Source: Ruminococcus sp. (lineage in GTDB: Bacteria > Bacillota > Clostridia > Oscillospirales > Ruminococcaceae). From it: a stretch of 64,000 bases of DNA. Both the position numbers and the translations under genes were made by a program. The DNA lies in assembly GCA_015066705.1 (NCBI GenBank), contig SVNV01000001.1, positions 1-64,000 on the forward strand, read 5' to 3'. Below are positions 17,155 through 24,863 of this stretch, piece after piece (the stretch's first letter is position 1; the number at the start of each line of letters is the position of its first letter). Under the pieces are notes generated by a model, which was not told where the DNA came from, did no database searches, and saw only the letters and a list, made by a program, of their open reading frames with translations.

Positions 17155-18459
17155 TCAGATAAGTTTTCTCTTGTCGATAACTCTTACAGCCTTACCTTCG
17201 CTTCTTGCGATAGACTTAGGCGATACGAGGTGAACCTTAGGGTTAATTCCCAGAACGGTCTTCATTGCTGAAACAAGCTCTGCTTCCTTCTTCTGGATAT
17301 CCTTAACTGTATCTGAGAACTGGTCAGCGTTCATTTCAACTGAAATATCAAATGTATCTGTATTATTAACTCTGTCAACCTCGATAAGGTAGTTTGGCGA
17401 ATAGCCCTGTTCGATAAGAACTGATTCAATCTGTGATGGGAACACATTTACGCCACGGATAATCATCATATCGTCGCTTCTACCCATTGGCTTACACATC
17501 TTTACAAGAGTTCTTCCGCATGAACACTTTTCTCTTGTAAGAACACAGATATCTCTTGTTCTGTATCTTAAAAGTGGGAAAGCTTCCTTAGTGATGCTTG
17601 TAAATACAAGCTCACCCTTTGAGCCTTCAGGGAGTACCTCTCCTGTATCAGGGTCAATAATTTCAGCGATAAAGTTATCCTCGTTAATATGCATACCTGT
17701 CTGTGCTTCACATTCAAAAGCAACACCGGGACCGCTTGTTTCTGTAAGTCCATAGATATCGTAAGCCTTGATTCCAAGTGACTTTTCGATTTCTCTTCTC
17801 ATTTCTTCAGTCCAAGGTTCAGCACCGAATATACCTGCTTTAAGCTTATTATCTTCAGGCTTATAGCCCATTTCGTGAAGTGTTTCACCGATATATGCAG
17901 CGTATGAAGGTGTACAGCAGATAATAGTTGAGCCCAAATCCATCATAAACTGAATCTGTCTCTCTGTATTACCTGACGACATAGGAAGTGTAAGACAACC
18001 CACCTTATGTGAGCCACCGTTAAGACCAGGACCACCTGTAAAAAGTCCGTAGCCGTAGCAAACCTGACAAACGTCATCTTCAGTTCCGCCAACAGCTGTG
18101 ATAGCTCTTGCACAGCAGTCTTCCCAGAGGTCAATATCATTCTGAGTATAGAAAGCAACAACTCTCTTACCTGTTGTTCCGCTTGTTGACTGAATTCTCA
18201 CGCACTCTGAAAGTGGCTTTGCGAGAAGTCCGTAAGGATAAGCATCTCTCAGGTCAGCCTTTGTCAGGAAAGGAAGCTTATAAAGGTCGTCTGTTGACTT
18301 GATGTCGTCAGGAGTAACTCCCTTTTCTTCCATCTTCTTACGGTAGTAAGGCACGTTATCCCAGACGTGTTTAACCTGCTTTACCAGTCTTTCGTCCTGA
18401 AGCTTTTTCATATCCTCTCTGGACATACACTCAATTTGTTCGTTCCAATATTTCCCCAT
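17155..18459 (-). CDS. paaK: Phenylacetate-CoA ligase family enzyme
   Basis: AMP-forming acyl/aryl-CoA ligase of 434 residues. Motifs: the P-loop-like IQSTSGTTGKRVVAFY near residue 90, AGIFGAEPWTEEMR, YDIYGLTETSGPGVAFEC, FTSITKEAFPLLRYRTRDIC, a zinc-like CSCGRTL, and a C-terminal KVHLVSPKSIARSEGKAVRVIDKR. With IorAB this links arylacetate, arylacetyl-CoA and arylpyruvate, in either the oxidative or the reductive direction. The ATG at 18459 has GGAGG 8 nt upstream; it follows the HD-domain gene by about 30 nt. Confidence 0.95.
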   Translation of the reverse strand: MGKYWNEQIECMSREDMKKLQDERLVKQVKHVWDNVPYYRKKMEEKGVTPDDIKSTDDLYKLPFLTKADLRDAYPYGLLAKPLSECVRIQSTSGTTGKRVVAFYTQNDIDLWEDCCARAITAVGGTEDDVCQVCYGYGLFTGGPGLNGGSHKVGCLTLPMSSGNTERQIQFMMDLGSTIICCTPSYAAYIGETLHEMGYKPEDNKLKAGIFGAEPWTEEMRREIEKSLGIKAYDIYGLTETSGPGVAFECEAQTGMHINEDNFIAEIIDPDTGEVLPEGSKGELVFTSITKEAFPLLRYRTRDICVLTREKCSCGRTLVKMCKPMGRSDDMMIIRGVNVFPSQIESVLIEQGYSPNYLIEVDRVNNTDTFDISVEMNADQFSDTVKDIQKKEAELVSAMKTVLGINPKVHLVSPKSIARSEGKAVRVIDKRKLI

Positions 18460-18491
18460 AGGAAAAACCTCCAATTTATAATAATATAAAT

Positions 18492-18989
18492 TCAATCCTT
18501 GATATTGAACATATCGGTAAGATATTTTTTACCTGCCTTTGTTTTAAAAACAGTATCTCTTACAATCTTTATTGATTCCTTATCAACCTTTTCGTCGAAT
18601 GCGTCAACAAGAAAAACTGCTTCAACAAGCACCTGATAGTCAAGAGCATCAATATCGTCATAGGTACGGTGGTGTGCAACAAGATAATGGACTCTTGTAA
18701 CCACTTCCCTGTCATATCCGATATTCAGAAGAAGCATATCCGAAAGCTGAGGTCCGTCAAGCTCCTGATTATTTGTATTTGGTGAATTATATTTATCGCC
18801 GTCAATTTTAATTCCGATGTCATGAACAAGTGATGCTACCTCAATTATTTCCGCAACATCGCCTGTAATTCCCTCTTCCTCGCAGATAGCCTTTGCAAAA
18901 GAATAAACCTTCATAAAATGGTGAATTCTCTTAGGGTCTCCGCTATAATACTGAATCATCAGCGGCACAATATTCTTCAGATTATCCAT
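18492..18989 (-). CDS. HD-domain phosphohydrolase
   Basis: The 165-residue protein has the HD-domain metal ligands in order: the first His in RIHHFMKVYSFA near residue 22, VHDIG near residue 55, then VHYLVAHHRTYDD near residue 100, and a late Asp. It belongs to the small HD hydrolases (possible nucleotidase or phosphatase). Its place between iorB and paaK is consistent with the arylpyruvate operon, but no substrate can be assigned. Confidence 0.88.
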   Translation of the reverse strand: MDNLKNIVPLMIQYYSGDPKRIHHFMKVYSFAKAICEEEGITGDVAEIIEVASLVHDIGIKIDGDKYNSPNTNNQELDGPQLSDMLLLNIGYDREVVTRVHYLVAHHRTYDDIDALDYQVLVEAVFLVDAFDEKVDKESIKIVRDTVFKTKAGKKYLTDMFNIKD

Positions 18990-19009
18990 TTCAATTCTCC
19001 CTGAAAGCC

Positions 19010-19585
19010 TTAGCCGGCATTTCTGCCAAGCTCGAATGCTTTTTTGTTAAGTTCAAGAAACTTTGGTGGAACACATTCTACAAGTGCGTTCTGCCAGACG
19101 TCTTCAGAAAATCCCATCTTTGTTGAAACAACGCCCATAAGCACAACATTTGAAGCCTTTGCTGTACCTGCTTCCTGAGCAAGTGAAAGTGCGTCAACAG
19201 CTGTAACGTCAATTCCCTTTTCAGAAATCTTTTCAATAATATTTTCAGGATATTTAGCCACACCTGTAATAACAGGCATAGGGTCAATCTGCTGAGTTGA
19301 AGTCACAAGGCTTCCACCCTTTTTAAGGAATGGCAACCATCTTGCAGCTTCGAGCTGTTCAAAGCTGATAATAATATCAGCCTCGCCCTTTTCGATAACA
19401 GGTGAATAAACCTCATCGCCGTACTTTACATATGTAACAACCGAGCCACCTCTCTGGCTCATTCCGTGTACTTCTGATACCTTTACATCAAAGCCCTGCG
19501 AAAGCAGAACGTTTCCGATAAGTCTTGACGCCAGAAGTGAACCCTGTCCACCAACGCCTACAATCATAATTGATTTTGTTTCCAT
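19010..19585 (-). CDS. iorB: Indolepyruvate:ferredoxin oxidoreductase, beta subunit
   Basis: With IorA it oxidatively decarboxylates arylpyruvates to arylacetyl-CoA with ferredoxin. The 191-residue gamma-type domain has IMIVGVGGQGSLLASRLIGNVLL at the N-terminus and EVHGMSQRGGSVVTYVKYG, both hallmark blocks of the subunit. It begins 39 nt after iorA, and the ATG is preceded by GAAAGGA. Confidence 0.95.
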   Translation of the reverse strand: METKSIMIVGVGGQGSLLASRLIGNVLLSQGFDVKVSEVHGMSQRGGSVVTYVKYGDEVYSPVIEKGEADIIISFEQLEAARWLPFLKKGGSLVTSTQQIDPMPVITGVAKYPENIIEKISEKGIDVTAVDALSLAQEAGTAKASNVVLMGVVSTKMGFSEDVWQNALVECVPPKFLELNKKAFELGRNAG

Positions 19586-19624
19586 AACATTTATCCTTTC
19601 CGTTATATCGGCTATATTTATAAA

Positions 19625-21352
19625 TTATTCTGTAATTGCGCCAAGCTTACACATTTCTGTACAGATTCCACAGCCCACGCACTGTGTAGCATCAATTACA
19701 CACTTACCGTCGTGGATTGAAAGTGCAGGACAGCCAATCTTAAGGCACTGCTTACAGCCAACGCACTTATCGTTATCAACCTTAAGTGCAGGCTTATGCT
19801 TAACGTATTTAAGAAGTGCACAAGGACGTCTTGAAATAATAACGCTTGGTTCTTCTTTTGCAAGTTCTTCCTTGATAACGGCTTCTGTTTCAGCCATCTT
19901 ATATGGGTCAACAACTCTTACGCTCTTGATTCCACAAGCCTTACAGAGCTCTTCAAGGTTAACAGCAGCAGCAGGGTCACCCTTGAGGTTCATACCTGTT
20001 GTAGGATTCTGCTGGTGGCCTGTCATACCTGTAATTGAGTTATCAAGAATAATAACAGTTGAATTTGTTGAGTTATAAGCGATATTAACAAGTCCTGTAA
20101 TACCACTGTGCATAAATGTTGAGTCACCAATTACTGCAACGCTTGACTTTTCAGCCTCAGCACCTCTTGCCTTATTAAAGCCGTGGAGTCCGCTTACTGA
20201 TGCGCCCATACAGATTGTTGTATCCATTGCAGCAAGTGGTGCAGCAGCACCGAGAGTATAACAACCGATATCTCCTGAAACCATAACGCCAAGCTTTTTA
20301 AGGTCATAGAAAAGTCCTCTGTGTGGACAGCCTGCACACATTACAGGTGGTCTTACAGGAACATCTTCTCCAAAGGTCTGAACATCAGTTTCTGTTCCGA
20401 GAAGCTTATTTGCGATAATTGTCTGTGAAAGCTCACCGATAAATCCGAAAATTTCCTTACCTATTACATTAACGCCGATTTTTTTACAATGTGTTTCGAT
20501 AATATCGTCAAGCTCTTCAATTACATAAACTGTCTTACACTTTTCAGCAAAGCTCTTTATAATTTCAACAGGAAGCGGATTTACAATACCAAGCTTAAGG
20601 TAATTAACCTTATCACCAAGAGCTTCCTTAGCATACTGATAGGAAATACCACTTGTAATAACACCGATTTCGCTGTTATTGATTTCAGTCTTGTTAAGGT
20701 CGCTTGTTTCACCGTAAGCCACAAGCTTCTTTGTTCTTTCTTCAACCTTAACGTGAAGTGGTCTTGCGTGTGCAGGAAGTGTAACATACTTCTGTGCATT
20801 CTTCACATAAGGCTTAACGCCTACTTCTTCTCTGTCACAAAGTTCAACAGCTGACTGTGAATGTGAAACTCTTGTAGAAAGTCTTACAATTACAGGTGTA
20901 TCAAATTCCTCAGAAAGCTCAAAGCCCTTTTTAACAAATTCCTTACACTCAGATGAATCGCTTGGTTCAAGCATAAGCACCTTTGAAGCGATTGCGTGAT
21001 GTCTTGAATCCTGTTCATTCTGTGAAGAATGCATTCCAGGGTCATCAGCAACAGCAATAACAAGGCCTCCGTTCACGCCTGTATAAGAAGCTGTATAAAG
21101 CGGGTCGGCAGCAACGTTAAGGCCAACGTGCTTCATAGCGCAGAATGCTCTTGCACCACCGATAGCCGCACCGATAGCAACCTCCATAGCAACCTTTTCA
21201 TTTGGCGCCCATTCAGCATAAACTTCATCATATTTAGCAACAGCTTCTGTGATTTCTGTTGAAGGTGTACCAGGGTAAGATGATGCAACCTTACAGCCAC
21301 CCTCAAACAAGCCTCTTGCAAAAGCTTCATTTCCAAGCATAAGTTTTTTCAT
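19625..21352 (-). CDS. iorA: Indolepyruvate:ferredoxin oxidoreductase, alpha subunit
   Basis: The 575-residue TPP- and iron-sulfur-containing subunit. N-terminal transketolase-like domain with GCKVASSYPGTPSTEI; central thiamine diphosphate-binding part with PPVMCAGCPHRGLFYDL and GDIGCYTLGAAAPL...DSTFMHSG...NSITGMTGHQQNPTTG; C-terminal ferredoxin module with CVGCKQCLKIGCP and CVGCGICTEMCKLGAI. The second of three ATGs (21352) has AGGA 9 nt upstream and is preferred. It is the first gene of iorA-iorB-HD-paaK-ACT. Confidence 0.96.
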   Translation of the reverse strand: MKKLMLGNEAFARGLFEGGCKVASSYPGTPSTEITEAVAKYDEVYAEWAPNEKVAMEVAIGAAIGGARAFCAMKHVGLNVAADPLYTASYTGVNGGLVIAVADDPGMHSSQNEQDSRHHAIASKVLMLEPSDSSECKEFVKKGFELSEEFDTPVIVRLSTRVSHSQSAVELCDREEVGVKPYVKNAQKYVTLPAHARPLHVKVEERTKKLVAYGETSDLNKTEINNSEIGVITSGISYQYAKEALGDKVNYLKLGIVNPLPVEIIKSFAEKCKTVYVIEELDDIIETHCKKIGVNVIGKEIFGFIGELSQTIIANKLLGTETDVQTFGEDVPVRPPVMCAGCPHRGLFYDLKKLGVMVSGDIGCYTLGAAAPLAAMDTTICMGASVSGLHGFNKARGAEAEKSSVAVIGDSTFMHSGITGLVNIAYNSTNSTVIILDNSITGMTGHQQNPTTGMNLKGDPAAAVNLEELCKACGIKSVRVVDPYKMAETEAVIKEELAKEEPSVIISRRPCALLKYVKHKPALKVDNDKCVGCKQCLKIGCPALSIHDGKCVIDATQCVGCGICTEMCKLGAITE

Positions 21353-21410
21353 TATCATAAATCCTTTCAAAATTAAGTCATTTTATATGTAAAAACATAC
21401 CACGCAAAAT

Positions 21411-21419
21411 ATTATAACA
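21411..21419 (-). promoter_or_regulatory. Extended -10 promoter of the iorA operon
   Basis: TGTTATAAT on the minus strand (TG 1 nt before TATAAT at 21416-21411). No good -35 is found at 17 nt, consistent with an extended -10 promoter. It lies about 60 nt before the ATG. Confidence 0.5.
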
Positions 21420-21467
21420 TATTTTCACAGAAATTAAAATAGTTTTTTGCAAATTTCTTTAAAAAAA

Positions 21468-21484
21468 CAAGAAATTATTTCTTG
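21468..21484 (+). promoter_or_regulatory. Palindromic operator overlapping the galK -35 box
   Basis: A perfect inverted repeat, CAAGAAAT-T-ATTTCTTG. Its last three bases are the first bases of the galK -35. A third AATTTCTT half-site lies just upstream (about 21452-21459). The position fits a repressor site (inference); a role for the divergent iorA promoter is also possible. Confidence 0.5.
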
Positions 21485-21510
21485 TAAAAAGGGACATTTT
21501 ATTGTATAAT
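21482..21510 (+). promoter_or_regulatory. galK promoter
   Basis: TTGTAA (21482-21487), 17 nt and TATAAT (21505-21510). Transcription would start near 21517, about 37 nt before the ATG. Confidence 0.75.
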
Positions 21511-21553
21511 GTGTATAATGAATTGTCCAAAAATAACGGAAGGAGCTTTGGGT

Positions 21554-22804
21554 ATGGCTGATAATAAAATTTATTCACTTAATGACATATACAGCGAAGA
21601 CGAAATTATTTATCAGAGTGAACGTTACCATAAAGCTGTTTTGAAATTCAGAGAGCTTTACGGCGACGTACCCTTCAGGCTTTTTTCAGCTCCGGGACGT
21701 ACAGAAATCGGCGGAAATCACACTGACCACAATCACGGAAAGGTTCTTGCGGCGGCTGTTTCACTTGATGTTATTGCAGTAGTTGAAAAAACAGACGACA
21801 GCATTATAAAAATCCGTTCTGAGGGGTTTCCTGTTGACGTTGTGGATATTTCAGACCTTAGTGTAAAGCCTGCTGATATCAATACCTCATCGGCACTCAT
21901 CAGGGGTGTTGCTGAGGGCTTTGTTAAAAACGGATATAAAATCGGAGGTTTCAGAGCATATACAACGTCAAAGGTACTTAAAGGCTCAGGGCTTTCGTCA
22001 AGTGCTGCTTTTGAAATTCTTGTGGGGACAATTCTGAATTATCTTTACAATGACGGCATAGTTCCGCCTATAAAGCTGGCACAGATTTCTCAGTATGCTG
22101 AAAACATTCATTTCGGCAAGCCTTCGGGACTTATGGACCAGATGGCTTCTTCCGTGGGAAGCTTTATTACAATAGACTTCAAGGACAATGAAAACCCTGA
22201 TATAAACTCTCTTTCCTTTGATTTTAAAAAGTCAGGATACAATCTCTGCATTGTTGACACAAAGGGTAATCATTCTGACCTTACAAATGAATATGCTTCT
22301 GTTCCGCAGGAAATGAAAGCTGTTGCAGAATTTTTCAGAAAAGACTATCTGCGAGAAATAACAAAAAAACAGCTTCTTGAAAGTATTGACGAAGTAAGAA
22401 AAGCAACAAGTGACAGAGCTGTGCTGAGGGCTTTACATTTCTTTGATGAAAACGAAAGAGTTGAGAAAGAATTTCTGGCACTCAAAGACGGACGGATTGA
22501 GGATTTTTTCAAGGAAGTCAGAGCTTCAGGAAATTCTTCATACAAGTATTTACAGAACATTTTCCCTTGTTCTTCACCTGAAAACCAGGGGCTTTCGTTA
22601 GCTTTGTATACTGCAGAAAATATCCTCGGAAATGACGGTGCTTTCAGAGTACACGGAGGCGGTTTTGCAGGAACAATAGAGGCTTTTGTTCCTGACGGAA
22701 AGCTTACAGAATTTGAAAATGAAATGAACAGGATTTTTGGCGATAAAAGCTGTCAGGTGATTTCAATAAGGCCTGTTGGCGGAGTTGAAATGAGTTTAAA
22801 ATAA
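21554..22804 (+). CDS. galK: Galactokinase (GHMP kinase)
   Basis: Phosphorylates galactose at C1 with ATP (Leloir pathway). The 416-residue protein has the galactokinase signature variant FSAPGRTEIGGNHTDHNHG near residue 45, the GHMP P-loop-like GSGLSSSAAFE near residue 140, GLMDQMASSVG, and the C-terminal FRVHGGGFAGTIEAFV. The start ATG 21554 has GGAAGGAG 7 nt upstream; an earlier ATG lies within the promoter/start region. The divergent signature is common in clostridial galactokinases; activity on another sugar cannot be excluded. It heads a rightward operon through trmB. Confidence 0.93.
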   Translation: MADNKIYSLNDIYSEDEIIYQSERYHKAVLKFRELYGDVPFRLFSAPGRTEIGGNHTDHNHGKVLAAAVSLDVIAVVEKTDDSIIKIRSEGFPVDVVDISDLSVKPADINTSSALIRGVAEGFVKNGYKIGGFRAYTTSKVLKGSGLSSSAAFEILVGTILNYLYNDGIVPPIKLAQISQYAENIHFGKPSGLMDQMASSVGSFITIDFKDNENPDINSLSFDFKKSGYNLCIVDTKGNHSDLTNEYASVPQEMKAVAEFFRKDYLREITKKQLLESIDEVRKATSDRAVLRALHFFDENERVEKEFLALKDGRIEDFFKEVRASGNSSYKYLQNIFPCSSPENQGLSLALYTAENILGNDGAFRVHGGGFAGTIEAFVPDGKLTEFENEMNRIFGDKSCQVISIRPVGGVEMSLK

Positions 22805-22822
22805 TTCTCAGGAGTGATTTTT

Positions 22823-23362
22823 ACGAGATTATTCAACAAGAAAAAACAAGAAGTAAAGCTGAACTTTTCCTCAGGCGGAAAAGTCATGGTTGATTCCTGC
22901 TCATATCTTTTCAGCATTGAAAGTACGGGGAGTGCAAGCAGTAAAGGTTTTTTTATTTCCATATCGGGAGATGCCGTTGATGACGGGACAGCAAAATTTG
23001 ACAGCATTGAGCTTCACAGGTTAAAAGGTATCAAATTTGAAGTTACTAAATACGGTCTTAAAAAGCTGGAGAAAAAAGAAGGCGGTTTTACTTATCAGCT
23101 TTCTCTGAGAAACTTTGACATTCCGGAAAAGGGAAACTGTGGCTTTTTAGGTCTTTTTAAAAAAGATGATTCTCTTTCAGATATGAACAGAATTGAAAAG
23201 GAAATTCAGTTCAAACTAAATGTAAGCTATTCGGGTGACAAGGAAAGCGACGTACTTATCGGTGTCTTCCCTTATGAAAATGTTATAAGTGGTGCGGCTT
23301 CAAAATGGGTTACCATTTCACCAGACAAGGACTATTTCAAAAAAATATACGAAGGAAAATAA
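22823..23362 (+). CDS. Unknown protein with apparent ACG start
   Basis: About 179 residues of an unrecognised soluble protein with no signal or membrane segment. It starts (M)RLFNKKKQEVKL and contains FSSGGKVMVDSC and a beta-rich body with FGLKKL-like and FLGLFKKDDSLSDMNRIEKE segments. AGGAG (22810-22814) is followed 8 nt later by ACG, not ATG; the only in-frame alternatives are a GTG overlapping the ribosome-binding site and an ATT 2 nt after it. It lies 18 nt after galK and 2 nt before tcdA, so it is part of the operon. Confidence 0.7.
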   Translation, partial: TRLFNKKKQEVKLNFSSGGKVMVDSCSYLFSIESTGSASSKGFFISISGDAVDDGTAKFDSIELHRLKGIKFEVTKYGLKKLEKKEGGFTYQLSLRNFDIPEKGNCGFLGLFKKDDSLSDMNRIEKEIQFKLNVSYSGDKESDVLIGVFPYENVISGAASKWVTISPDKDYFKKIYEGK

Positions 23363-23364
23363 TT

Positions 23365-24078
23365 ATGGCGGACAAATTTAACCGTACAAGACGGCTTATC
23401 GGTGACGATGCCGTAGACAGGCTTTCTGAAGCAAGGGTTATAGTTTTTGGTATCGGCGGAGTTGGTTCTTACGTTTGTGAAGGACTGGTAAGGTCGGGTG
23501 TCGGACACATCACACTTGTGGACAACGATGATATTTCTGAAACAAATATAAACAGACAGCTTCCTGCTACATCAAAAACTGTGGGAATGAAAAAAGCCGA
23601 GGTTATGGCTGAACGTTTAAAGGAAATAAATCCACTTTGCGATGTTAAGGCACTGAACATTTTTTACATTGAGGAAACTAAAAACCAGATTGATTTATCA
23701 GAGTTTGATTATGTAGTTGATGCTGTGGATACTGTTTCTGCAAAGCTTCTTCTTGTTGAGGAATGTGACCGTTTGGGAATTCGGATAATTTCTTCAATGG
23801 GAACAGGAAACAAGCTTGACGCTACAAGATTTCAGATTTCAGACATATATAAAACATCTGTATGTCCGCTTGCGAGAGTTATGCGTCTTGAGCTAAAAAA
23901 ACGTGGAATCAAAAAACTGAAATGCTTATGGAGTGACGAACAGCCGAAAGTTCCTTTTGAAACAGGCGAACAAGAAGATGCTCACAAAAGGCACATTCCT
24001 GCAAGCATTTCATACGTTCCGTCGGTGGCGGGGCTTATTATTGCAGGTGAAGTTATAAAAGACATTTCGGGGATTTAA
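23365..24078 (+). CDS. tcdA: tRNA threonylcarbamoyladenosine dehydratase
   Basis: E1-like enzyme that uses ATP to cyclise t6A to ct6A on tRNAs. The 237-residue protein has the adenylation Rossmann motif VIVFGIGGVGSYVCEGLVRSGVG, VDNDDISETNINRQ, DAVDTVSAKL, and SSMGTGNKLDATRFQISDIYKTSVCPLARV. The ATG at 23365 follows GAAGGA by about 9 nt. Confidence 0.95.
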   Translation: MADKFNRTRRLIGDDAVDRLSEARVIVFGIGGVGSYVCEGLVRSGVGHITLVDNDDISETNINRQLPATSKTVGMKKAEVMAERLKEINPLCDVKALNIFYIEETKNQIDLSEFDYVVDAVDTVSAKLLLVEECDRLGIRIISSMGTGNKLDATRFQISDIYKTSVCPLARVMRLELKKRGIKKLKCLWSDEQPKVPFETGEQEDAHKRHIPASISYVPSVAGLIIAGEVIKDISGI

Positions 24079-24104
24079 TCCCCTTTTCAGAAAGGATTTT
24101 TAAT

Positions 24105-24779
24105 ATGAGAATGCGACGCAAAAAGCACCTTGAAGAAAGGCTTGCTGACTGTAAAGACCTGATTATTTTTATGGACCTTGAGGACAGAAACTACAATCAG
24201 GCAGACACCTTCAGAAATTACATCGATTGCAAGGAATTATTCGGAAACGACAACCCTATTGAAATGGAAGTAGGTTGTGGTAAGGGGCAGTTCATCTGTG
24301 AAATTGCCAAGCAGAATCCTGATGTTAATTTTCTTGCTGTTGAAAAAAGCAGCAACGTTATTGTTGACGCTGCTGAAAAAGCAAAGGCAATGGGAATTAC
24401 AAATGTAAAGTTTTTAAGAGGCGGTGCGGAATACCTTCCTTGCTTTGTTCCGGAAAAGATAATCAGCAGAATTTATCTTAATTTCAGCTGTCCTTTTCCA
24501 AAAAAAAGATACGCTTCACACAGACTTACTCACAAGGTTTTTCTTGAAATCTATGAAAAGCTGATGATGGACGGTGCAGAAATCTGGCAGAAAACTGACA
24601 ACCTGCATTTCTTTGAGTTTTCAATCGAAAGTCTTTCGGAATACGGTTTTACTATCAAGAATGTTTCTCTTGACTTACACAAAAGTGATTTTGAAGGAAA
24701 CATTATGACAGAATACGAAAAAAGATTTTCGGAAATGGGCTTCCCTATTTACAGACTTGAAGCTTACTTAAAAAAATAA
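24105..24779 (+). CDS. trmB: tRNA (guanine-N7)-methyltransferase
   Basis: Methylates G46 of tRNA using SAM. The 224 residues include MRMRRKKHLEERL, the SAM-binding block EMEVGCGKGQFICEIAKQNP, LAVEKSSNV, and the catalytic/RNA block IYLNFSCPFPKKRYASHRL. The family usually has NFSDPWPK; here it reads NFSCPFPKKR, a noticeable change of the Asp-Pro-Trp element. The C-terminus has NIMTEYEKRF, as expected. It is the last gene of the galK operon. Confidence 0.95.
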   Translation: MRMRRKKHLEERLADCKDLIIFMDLEDRNYNQADTFRNYIDCKELFGNDNPIEMEVGCGKGQFICEIAKQNPDVNFLAVEKSSNVIVDAAEKAKAMGITNVKFLRGGAEYLPCFVPEKIISRIYLNFSCPFPKKRYASHRLTHKVFLEIYEKLMMDGAEIWQKTDNLHFFEFSIESLSEYGFTIKNVSLDLHKSDFEGNIMTEYEKRFSEMGFPIYRLEAYLKK

Positions 24780-24782
24780 AGT

Positions 24783-24813
24783 AAAAACGGCTACTTTAAG
24801 GGTAGCCGTTTTT
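24783..24813. terminator. Bidirectional terminator between trmB and the EF-G-like gene
   Basis: Stem ACGGCTAC with A5/T6 flanks; 3 nt after the trmB stop and about 50 nt beyond the EF-G-like stop. Confidence 0.88.
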
Positions 24814-24863
24814 TATTGGGGTTATTCTATTTGTCACAATGGGGGATAATAAAATGCTTAGAA

